Shown: one piece after another, positions 54,733 to 64,000 of the stretch
Numbering within the stretch: the stretch's first letter is position 1
Layout: every line of letters starts with the position of its first letter
From: Flaccisagitta enflata
Taxonomy: Eukaryota; Chaetognatha; Sagittoidea; Aphragmophora
Direction: 5' to 3'
Length of the DNA stretch: 64,000 nucleotides
NCBI GenBank assembly: GCA_965153355.1
Contig: OZ231127.1
Span: forward strand, 38,688,001 to 38,752,000
Notes under the pieces: model-generated
What the model saw: only the letters and a program-made list of their open reading frames with translations
Told to the model about the DNA's origin: nothing
Database searches by the model: none
Made by a program: the position numbers and the translations under genes

Positions 54733-54871
54733 ACCCTTTTTGGGTATGACAAAGCACCTCAATAACTGGCTGTGTCCGTCGGTTGGTCGGTCAGTCAGTT
54801 GGTTGGTCGGGTAACGCATTTGTTTGACGATCCGCACGTCGCACCTTATTGGTCTACTTGGCCTTGTTTCT
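54733..54871 (-). mobile_element. Helentron-like GTCY element, GGTGCGAC subtype, upstream of the HAD gene
   Basis: Minus-strand 5' CAAGGCCAAGTAGACCAATA then AGGTGCGACGTGCGG. CCAACCGAC tract. 3' AGGTGCTTTGTCATACCCAA then AAA (partly mutated hairpin). It lies 180 bp upstream of the HAD start codon, so it may sit in the promoter region. Confidence 0.62.
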
Positions 54872-55608
54872 TATCAATATTTCGTTTATATGGTAGACAT
54901 CACTTGAAATGAAAGTTTCCAAAATTATTTCGAGAAAAGGATTCTATCTTACCGATAAAAGCAATACCAAGCGCTGGCCATCTGATGATAGCGCTATACT
55001 TGCTTGACATGTTTTTATCATGTATTTATTGCGTTCTATGGTTTTATCATCTTATCGCATCATTTTCCTTCACATTGGTAGTTTGTCGGTAAGTCTGATG
55101 TGGCTCTTCATTTTCTTCAAGGTTTTTTTCGTGATCAGATGAAAATAACAACACCTGTTGGTTGCTTCACATCGTAAAACTTGGAAGTAGGTTTTCACCA
55201 AGCATGTACCTAGAACAGACCACTCAATTTCATAACCGCCATTTTTTCTCGTGAAAATCATTTATCTTTCATTTTTTAGATTCTGAATTTTAGATGCATT
55301 TCAGAGAATATTTGCTTAAACAATAATTTCAGACAATCTGGGTCATTTTGCAAGGAAAGAAACGGGTGTTTGAATAACACTCTTTGGATGATATCAATCG
55401 CATTTCATTGAAAATTATCAAATCAAGTTTTATGAAAATTGTTTATCCGCATTGTGCCAACGGGTTGAAAAGACAAAAGAAATAATTTGTACGTGGAGCA
55501 CGCAAAAAAAAAAGAAAAATACCAAAACCAGTTTTTTAATGAGTTTGAGTTAAGATAGGGAATTACTTTTTTTCGATTCATTTCTTTTACTTTTAAAAAG
55601 ATTCACTT
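54872..55608. other. No gene seen
   Basis: Ordinary AT-rich sequence upstream of the HAD gene. Confidence 0.55.
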
Positions 55609-55832
55609 TTTAGTCGCGTGCTACGCGACTCTACACCCCGCTTTGTCGGTCCGTCCGTCGGTCCGTCCGTCCGTCGGTCCGTCGGTCCGTCCGTCCGTCC
55701 GTCACACTTTACTTTTTTTGTTTTTTTTGGATTTTTGGCTTCACTGCTCCTGCCCAAATGATCTGGTGACCTCAATTTTGACCCCTGCCCACCCGCACGC
55801 GACTGGGGTAGCCGTGTATCCGGCCTTGTTGA
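55609..55832 (-). mobile_element. Helentron-like GTCY element, TCGCGTGC subtype
   Basis: Minus-strand 5' AACAAGGCCGGATACACGGC, then CAGTCGCGTGCGGGTGGGC. GGAC/GACC tract 55643-55702. 3' hairpin AGTCGCGTAGCACGCGACT, then AAAAA. Confidence 0.72.
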
Positions 55833-56455
55833 ATGATCGATGAAGGCATGGAATCTTTTAAGAATAAATATTTGACATCCTAAACCAGTTTAAAGCCCTC
55901 GAAAAATACTATCATTCTGCGCCAATCTGATATTCCTATTTTTTCTCGTTTGAAAATGGCATTAGTTATTACATTGCAAAATTTGCTTTTGCAATGCCAT
56001 AGAAAAAGAGGCTTTAAAAAAAATCGCGTAGCACATATATATGCAAATCCAATTAAGCTCTACAATGCTTCCCTCTGATTTGATTCAGAATTCTTAGCAC
56101 AACTTGTTTTAAGATGAGTCCTCGCATTCGTAAATTATGTTTTTTTAGCCGTTGGTCCTTCCGTCAGGTTTCCTTTTTTTTGATTGAGAGTTTATCATTT
56201 ATCCTCAAAATGATTAGATTAAAGAACTACAAGAAAATGACACTATCAAAACCTTAACACGCCAGACGGTAGCAAGGACGCAACTACGTCGAAACCTTGT
56301 TGCGCAATGCTTTTACTTAACACCAGAAAAAAGGCAAAATGATAATGTCTTAATGGAGACTATCTAGAATATGACTTCGTTTCGATCAAGTCTTTACCGC
56401 ATGCAATGCCATGGCTCTTACAAAACCAAAATGAATCTTTCTCAGTTTTTATATA
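55833..56455. other. No gene seen
   Basis: AT-rich. A weak AGATGAGTCCTCGCATTCG at 56113 recalls the ATGCGTCC subtype hairpin. Confidence 0.5.
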
Positions 56456-58029
56456 TACTATCTAGAACAAAAGTATGTCGTCAAGATAAGAATCAGGTTG
56501 CATATCCATTAAATCATTAAGAAAACATGAATGAAACACAGGTGATACTTTCTTTAAGTTTTGTGGGCATCAAAACATTTCATCAATTGCATTGACATGC
56601 TTTTTTAGATGTATTTTGATGTAGAATGACACGAAATCCTCTCATAACGTGAAAGCAGATTTTTTTAAGCCCATGCTCAATGGTGTGTGCTCCCTTCTCT
56701 GAAGCTGTCTCCAAAACACTAACTATGGCAAAAAAAAAAACCGAACAGTTACTTCTTTTGCTCATAAATCCTTTGAAAATTCACCCAGTGTGCTGAAATT
56801 TTTACTGAAGTTACTTTTTAGTATCATTAAGCATCACTGAAAAAATCAATGACCTGCTCTAAATAATTTGAGAATTATAGATTTTTTAAAAGTGTTTGTC
56901 GGAAGATACGAAATTCAATGTACACACATAAGAATTTACTGCGAATGAAAAAACTAACTTAAAAAAACCATACTAAATCTAGTCCGATTTTGATGAAATT
57001 TGAAGTGGAAGTAGACCACATTGTTAGCAGGCTGTGATAAAAATTTCATTACAAAACTCCGATTATTTTAGCAGAAACAGGAAGTTTTCTAAAACTTTTT
57101 TTTGTGGTTTTTAGAATGAAGTAAATGAAGATGAAATCTGAAATATAAATCGATGCTACTGAGGCCAGAGTTTTACCAATTATCATGATTTCCTTAACTG
57201 GGAACTTTTGTACATATGATTATCTATTCTCAGTAAAATTTTGTGAAGATTGAAGCATTTTTTCTCCCCCAAATTGCAAAAATATTCTAACAGGTAGCAG
57301 AATATTTTTTATCCTGAGCAAGCTTACAATCAACCAATATCTACCCCACTAGACTTTATCTGAGTAGATGCGAATTCTGCCTAGTATTAGTAAATATTAC
57401 CATCAGACTACAGTTCAAAAATCATGACAAAACTCCCAAAACTTTTTGCACAATGCCAATTTTACTAAAAATGGTATTATTTTGATTTAGGATAAACATC
57501 ATCTCTGGCAGTCCAAAAAAGAAGTGACTTCAGTAAAAACGTGATAACGGCTAAAGTTTTCAACGGATTTCGATGAAATTTTAACCAGACATAGTCCATA
57601 TCATGGTCATCATTCACTGTAAATTTTATGCAAATTGGTCAACATCTTCATACTTTTTTGCTCTCTCAAAAGTTGTTCGTTTTTTTTTTTTGCCATAGTT
57701 ATCTAACATGACACCGGGTTAAGAGGGCGTAAGGACGTGACATGACTACCCTTTGGCATTACATAAGCAGCAAACATTTCCTAAAATAGCTGAAAGGTGT
57801 GGTAACTGACAGAAAATAAGATGCAATTTTTCTGCCATTTTGATTTTGAAGTAGCAATCTTGTTTTACTTGTCATTTCTAAACAAATTGAGATAAAAGAA
57901 CGCGGTTGGTGGCATTAGCTCGGAAATTCGATGTAGTATCAGAATCTCACTGATTTTTATATGAATTTCTTGTCCTAAGCAGAGATATAGTCCTTAATGC
58001 TCGCCGACAAACCTATGTTCTAGATAGTA
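56456..58029. mobile_element. TA-flanked inverted-repeat element (TACTATCTAGAAC family), copy 2
   Basis: Left TACTATCTAGAACAAAAGTA, right (inverted) TACTATCTAGAACATAGGTT. It is enlarged by the nested MITE 56720-57701. Confidence 0.8.
56720..57701. mobile_element. TA-flanked MITE nested in the copy-2 element
   Basis: Ends TAACTATGGCAAAAAAAAAA on both sides, followed by CGAACA. 982 bp, no transposase frame. The interior repeats ATTTTGATGAAATTTGAAG-like phrases. Confidence 0.86.
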
Positions 58030-58697
58030 TTTTTTTTAACGTATCGCGGTATTAAAGTTGGTGCTTTACCTTACTTTTATACAAAAGCTTCAATTCTATT
58101 GTGCCATGAAGAAGCTAACCTTATGCCTTCCAAGCTCCCCAGAATGCAGGGCGGACGTGCACGTGCTGACTGCTTCGTCTTCATGTATACTGATATAATG
58201 CTGCTGTATGTTAAAAAAGTTTATACGCAAAGTACATACACACATACAATGTTATATGACTCATAATGATCATTGATCAAAGACATAAGAGCGTTAAGAG
58301 AAGTCAGATTCCGCGACACGAGTGACTGGATACGTCATTGTCAAGCGGCGGATTGAGTTTCATTTCAATTTTCATTCCCTGATCAATCATATCTTTGCCT
58401 TAGATTTACAGACAAAACAAGTAGACCAAAATTAGAGAACTGGTCGAATTTTGAAGCTTGCTCATAAAACACTTTAATTACAACCACTCTAGTCCGATTC
58501 TGCTTTGAGTGGTTTGGGAGTACGTATTACCAGATGAGAATTCGGCCTTGAGTGCCCTCCTCCTCCGTGTATAGTGCTCCGTTTATATATATACTGAATC
58601 ATATGAAGGAATAAAGTTAAATTAATGAAGCTATGTCCATTCAGTATCATATTAACAGCGCGGCGAATGGCAGGATAAAAAGACGTGAATTGGAATA
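58030..58697. other. No gene seen
   Basis: No repeat ends or conserved frame recognised. Confidence 0.55.
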
Positions 58698-58898
58698 AGG
58701 CCAACACCTATAAGTCGCGTGCGAGACTTACATAATGACTTAAAATGACTTAGTTTACTCTAAAATGACTTAAAATGATTTAAGGAAATGAAATTGATTA
58801 AAAAAGTATAAGTGTGACGAACCAACCTCGACCAACCTCGACCAACCAGCGGATGGACGGACAAAGCGGGGTGTAGAGTCGCGTGCACGGGACTAAAA
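58698..58898 (+). mobile_element. Helentron-like element, TCGCGTGC subtype
   Basis: 5' AAGGCCAACACCTATAAGTC then GCGTGCGAGACTT. TGACTTAAAA units (58725-58795), CGACCAAC units. 3' TAGAGTCGCGTGCACGGGAC then TAAAAAT. Confidence 0.66.
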
Positions 58899-59004
58899 AT
58901 ATCGTAAACCAAGGAAAGGCGAGAACGCATTTCAATTGTTGGTATTGAAACAAGCGCGATTGGGCAACTCGATCCATCATCCGTATGAGTTGGGAGGAGG
59001 CGGA

Positions 59005-59075
59005 ACCGACGGACGGACGGACAGACAGACTGACGGATGGATGGACAGATGGACAGACGGATGGACGGACTGAAG
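59005..59075. repeat. GGAC tetranucleotide tract
   Basis: Runs of GACGGACGGACAGACAGAC without recognisable element ends. Confidence 0.6.
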
Positions 59076-59267
59076 GACGTATCAAATCAAGGAGAATGAT
59101 GAAAAAAAGATGCATTTTTTCTATTTTCCCTTTCCCTGCGCGCCCTTGACAATGAAAAGGGAAAAAATGAATGACAAATAAAATCGATTGGGAAAGAAAA
59201 AAATTTGTTTTCCTATGGTATGGAGGTAATGTAACTGTTGAATGTCGATTTATGCTTTCAAACGATG

Positions 59268-59386
<119 letters not shown>

Positions 59387-59867
59387 TGATGAGGAGACAG
59401 AAAATAAATCTGATGAACTAATTGAAGCAAAGGTCATCCATCCATCGATTCTCCCTCCAGCGAGAGCGATGGATAGAAAGAGAGAAGATTGAGTACTCAT
59501 GGGATTTTCAATGTATAGGACTCAAGTCGATAACCTTTAGATAAATGACTTCTTGTTAAAAAGACTGACAATAACAATAACTGCTGTTTGATATGTTTTC
59601 ATTCCGAAAGACGGCTTCCTGATGTTTGTACAATGACTGAGTGTCAAAGCTCTTGCTAGTCTTACGTTGCTCGAACGTGCAGATGGCTGCAGATGACTGC
59701 AGACGAGCTCGATCACGAACAACTATGCCGACAAGCCTTAGCTGTAAATAGAAATTAAACATACATTTACGTTTGAGTGTTTGACCAAAAAATAATTATC
59801 AATTTTGATAGCGGTGGATGCAGATGATAAGTCCCCTGTAGTCGGTATGATTATGATTATCTCTCAA

Positions 59868-60192
59868 TGTTGTTGTTAATGTTGTTGTTACTGCTGTTGT
59901 TGCTGTTGTTGTTGTTGTTGTTGTTGTTGCTGCTGTTGTTGCGTAGTTCTTGTTGTTTGGTCATCTATCTTTGTCATTTTGGCTTACCGAGTCCAAATGT
60001 TGCTGTTTTTGTTGTCGCTGTCGTTGCTGGTGCGGTTTTTGTTGCTTGGGTTGTTGCTGTTGTTGCTGCTGTTGTTGTTGCTGTTGTTGTTGTTGTTGTT
60101 GCTGCTGCTGCTGTTGTTGTTGTTGTTGTTGTTGTTGAAGTTGTTGTTGTTTCTGCGGTTGTCATCGTTGTTATTGTTGTTGTGGATATTAC

Positions 60193-60224
<32 letters not shown>

Positions 60225-60367
60225 TGTTTTTCATTGTTGTTGTTGTTGTTGTTGTTGTTTCTATTGTTGTTGTTATTTTTGCTATGGTCGTTGTTATTGG
60301 TGCTGTTTTTGTTGTCACCGTCGTCGCCGTCGTCATTGTCACTGTAGTTGTAAACTTGCTCCTCTTT

Positions 60368-60414
<47 letters not shown>

Positions 60415-60435
60415 ATATCGTTGTTGTTGCTATCG

Positions 60436-60493
<58 letters not shown>

Positions 60494-60543
60494 CGCTGTT
60501 GTCATTGATATTGATGTTATTGTTATTATTGTGGTCATTGTGG

Positions 60544-60633
<90 letters not shown>

Positions 60634-60680
60634 TTGTTGTTGTTGTTGTTGTTGTCGTTGTCGTTGTTGTATTGCCGTCG
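59868..60680. repeat. 800-bp (GTT)n-rich region
   Basis: Several pure (GTT)n blocks (60119-60137, 60373-60414, 60437-60493, 60544-60630) joined by GCT, GTC and GTG variants. Long Leu, Val or Cys frames here are repeat read-through. Confidence 0.95.
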
Positions 60681-60689
60681 TCGTCACCC

Positions 60690-61712
60690 ACCCCCTAACC
60701 CTTCCCCCCCCTCCCCCCCCCACCCCCCACCCCCGCTCCTAAGCTCACTTTAAGACCTATTTCAGCATTCATGGACGACGAAGTTCCATGAGATCCGCGT
60801 TTGCAGGTCTCGTGTCTTTAATGCATGTACATTTTCACAGAGCAAAACCGCGACGCGACCACACCTATGAATTTCGTCCACACTTTTGAATTTCCTGCAA
60901 AGACTGAATGCGGTTATTAGTGTTTTGTTTAAGCCCGTCTGCTGGCGGATCGAATAACAGTTGACTAACTGATACACATTAAAGGCTGCCCTCTCTCTTA
61001 AATGAAACCTCTTAAAAATCATTATTCAAATTTTAGTGTCAAGCAGTGAATGCATTTGCGTAAATCGATCCCTTCCCTAGGGTCAACGACTTGATCTTGT
61101 CGAAAACTGAACGGCACACGAAACCACACGAAACCACATGTTGGGTTCTGACTTGTGTTACAGTTGAACTACACGTGACATATTTTGTTAGATAATGGAG
61201 TCTGGAAGAAAAAAGTTCGACGTCCAGTTTAAGGTTCCGACCGCTCCCTTCCCAAAATCCCCGTTCCCACCAGCCACTACTATCAACAACAGCACCGCAC
61301 CCAACTAATAAGATCAAGGGAAGAATGTCAATGTTGCTTTATGGCAGTTTCTCCTGTTAACGGTCAGGACTCCGGTTAAAGAAAATCTCAATTTTAAGGG
61401 TTTTGAAAAAAAAAAGATGGACACATCACAGTTTTTGCACAGGGGACCTAAAAAGGCTGTAGAACAGGATTCTGATATTCATTTTGACCTAACTTGAGCC
61501 AAAAAAATTAGAAACGGTTTTTCTGTAAAAACTTGTGTTTTTTCTTATAAAAATATTAATTTTTCAATATTTTTTCATCAAATCTGACTAAATTTGATGT
61601 ATTTTAACCATTTGCACTGTATTGATTGAATTATTGATGTTTTTACACAATTTTTACTATTTTTGAAAATTTCCACTTAATCTCATTTGCATATTGATTA
61701 TCAAGTCATATA
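60690..61712. other. No gene seen
   Basis: C-rich start (60690-60735), then ordinary sequence. Confidence 0.55.
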
Positions 61713-61913
61713 GAAACAAGGCCGGATACATGGCCAATATCAGTTGCGGACGGGTGGGCAGAGGCGGAAATGCGCGTTTTCACACTTTTCGACTCGTGTT
61801 CACGGACGGACGGACCGACGGACGGACCGACGGACGGACCGATGGACGGACCAACAGACCGACGGACCGACGGACAAAGGCTCTCATAGAGTTGCGTGTC
61901 CGCAACTAAAAAT
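61713..61913 (+). mobile_element. Helentron-like GTCY element, TTGCGGAC subtype
   Basis: 5' AACAAGGCCGGATACATGGC, then AGTTGCGGACGGGTGGG. GGAC/GACC tract 61803-61877. 3' CATAGAGTTGCG then TGTCCGCAACTAAAAA. The clearest copy of the subtype. Confidence 0.72.
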
Positions 61914-62430
61914 CACTGAATGTCTTAAACTGTGTTCATTTATGTAGATTTTTGTAAAAAAACAGTGTGATATAATGTGACAAAGTGTTAACACATTGAG
62001 ACACTTTCTTCAAAAATCAATATCTCAGGCTAGAATGACATAAAGGTCTGAAATTTGGCATGTAACCTGGATTATGTCTTTACTAAAACGAAATTTCCCA
62101 TCACACTTCAAAGTATATTGTTTTGTGTATAGCATACTACTATGTCAAGATTGTATATTTCATGATTTTAGACAAACGACTGTGAGCAAACTTTTTCCAT
62201 AGTAAATGATTGCCAGCCACCATCAAATTTTTAGTGCTTCTTTAAGGATAGCAAGGGTACAAAAATGACCTGTAGTTAGATAAGATAAAAAACCCGCAAA
62301 TAACCCCTCAATTTGAAAGCCTACTGCGTCTAAACGAATAAAGTAAGCACATTGGGCTTGGCGGCATTTTAAAGAGCAGAGAAAAATCTTTCATTTCCTC
62401 ACGAATTTCATCTAAATTGATCAAAAAACA

Positions 62431-63135
62431 ACCACTGAAATTGAGGCTGCAATTTTTCCTCCATGAGCCTCATCTTTGAAATGCTCTCAAATCTTAACAA
62501 ATGAAGATAGAAACATGCGGATTACACCACTGGTTAGCTCTTGAGCTCTAGTTTTATAATCTCATGGATTTTCATTTGGATTTCCAAGCCAAAGGCGCCC
62601 GATTTTGAGGCCAAAAAGGCCAAAATAACCAAAAATCGCCATTTTGACTTAACCTTTGATCTTTGAAGTTCCGTAAAATCTAAATGCCACAGCGTAGCTA
62701 CATGCCGATTGAACCACTAGTTAGCACTTGAACAGTAGTTTATTTTGCTCATGGATTTTAGGTCATTTATCAAATTAGAGGCGGGTGAACTTTTTGTCCA
62801 AAGTTGACAAATTTTCCCAAAAAATTGACTTTTTTACACCTGCTTCTACAGTCAATAAAAAATTTCTGGAGTCATATCAGATCAAAATTATTTACTATCA
62901 GCTAGAGCAGGAAAAACTTTAATTTGGTCACCAATTTCATGCAAATTGGTCATCAGCCAAAATATGTTGAAATCTGTGAAAAATGTCAAAATTGCCATTG
63001 AAATTGAGGCTGCAATTTTACCGTTCGTCTTTGAAATGCTCTAAAATCTTAACAAATGAAGATAGAAACATGCGGATTGCACCACTGGTTAGCTCTTGGG
63101 CTCCAGTTTTATAATCTCATGAATTTTGAGATTGA
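62431..63135. repeat. Diverged direct repeats in AT-rich DNA
   Basis: A block with TTGAGGCTGCAATTTT, AAATGAAGATAGAAACATGC and CACTGGTTAGCTCTTG at 62441-62578 recurs at 63003-63122, 560 bp later. A weaker copy lies at 62650-62765. Family unknown. Confidence 0.75.
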
Positions 63136-64000
63136 AATGACCTAAAAACAAGATTTGTACTACAGCCACCACTTTATGCACATCAAAATTTGAAAAGAGC
63201 TAGTTGCAAAATCCATTCAAAAGCCCATTCATTGGCCCTGGGCCCTCTATTTGACTATATGGAATGCAAAAACCATCGGGCTGGGGTTGTCAGATTGAAT
63301 TTGGGGCAGAGTCTGCTATCTAGCCCACAAGAAATAGGCGTTGCACTTTGCCAATTAAGCACTGTGCCACTTTGGCCAATTTAGCATGAGGGACAATTTT
63401 GCCATTACAGTCCGTACCTTTAGTAACTTACGTTCTCAACCCTCACACAACCCACAATTCTCCCCTTTACCATTTCGCCCTTTCCTCCTCCCTTTCCCTC
63501 AGTCTCAACCTCAACCCTTGGCCCCTCCCTCGGCCCCTCTCCTACTGAGAGCCCGTATGGTCGCGCGAAATTGAGAAACTTCTCTGGTTGCGGTTGACAT
63601 CGACAACGACTAGTAGCGCACGGCAGATAGATGGTCGGGTGTTCTGAGCCTACTTCTCATTATTCATTCTATGTAACTTATATAAGAATAAATCAAACTT
63701 TCCAATTTAAGATGAATTTTAATAGATACCACTTTTAATAAGGCTTAAATCTAAAGTAAAACAGATGTCACATGCAAAATAAACTTTCATATATATAATT
63801 TTTTTTTCTTTTGCAATCAGAATCTAACAAAAAATATTTTTTACATTTTTTTTTTTCGTAGCTTGTTTTAACAGAGTCAGTACTATGAAAATAACGTGAA
63901 ACAAAAGGACAACATAAATGTAAAAATCAATAAAGACGATAAGGAACGTCCCCGACGCCTCTTCCCGCACGCCGCTATGTTGAAGTTTTAGTCGATAAAG
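63136..64000. other. No gene seen at the right edge
   Basis: A pyrimidine-rich patch at 63430-63545, then AT-rich DNA. No conserved frame. Confidence 0.5.

Noticed and set aside
59867-60753. Long Leu/Val/Cys and Thr frames up to 213 codons
   Set aside because: Translation of (GTT)n in every frame; no domain or normal composition.
60762-61317. Two minus-strand frames of 86 and 92 codons
   Set aside because: No recognisable domain, no clear splice or promoter context, and no family resemblance; length is within chance for this base composition.

Overview
This window is nuclear DNA from an invertebrate animal. The genes are interrupted by GT-AG introns. The proteins recognised are animal ones: an apolipoprotein D-type lipocalin, the first coding exon of a KIBRA/WWC homologue, and a HAD phosphatase. 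The DNA between genes is dominated by microsatellites and small transposons. A short CCTAA-type run (45764-45800) and GTCY-bearing Helentron-like elements fit an arthropod, perhaps a crustacean, but the species cannot be named from the sequence. I see no rRNA, tRNA, CRISPR array or prokaryotic gene.

Layout. 1-27700 has no convincing protein gene. It holds (GA)n, (GT)n, (GTT)n, (GTC)n and (TTTC)n arrays, a 42-bp minisatellite, TA- and TTAA-flanked MITEs (some nested), one hAT-type MITE with an exact 8-bp duplication, and many Helentron-like non-autonomous elements. 28778-29142 (minus) is the first coding exon of kibra, with CCAAT boxes and a CRE just upstream; its WW domain is preceded by a precise 36-bp coding repeat. 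33070-44158 is a large imperfect inverted repeat with arms of about 2.4 kb. The left arm carries a 5.5-kb tyrosine-recombinase retrotransposon (gag, RT-RNase H, recombinase on the minus strand, split direct repeats) and a hAT-type MITE. The right arm carries a Helentron-like element. Each insertion is missing from the opposite arm, so the empty sites can be read inside the window.

44471-47835 (plus) is a complete six-exon lipocalin gene (191 aa) and 49137-54553 (minus) is a complete five-exon HAD phosphatase gene (349 aa). They converge tail to tail, 1.3 kb apart. Several of their introns hold MITEs and microsatellites, some touching splice sites. 54700-64000 again contains only mobile elements, AT-rich repeats and an 800-bp (GTT)n region.

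The most unusual signals are: the set of empty and filled insertion sites in the inverted repeat; a family of small elements whose 5' subterminal motif and 3' hairpin change together between copies; a split-repeat junction lying between the two parts of a retrotransposon gag; and the in-frame 12-residue repeat in front of the KIBRA WW domain. All exon structures were read by eye from splice consensus and reading frame, without transcript data.
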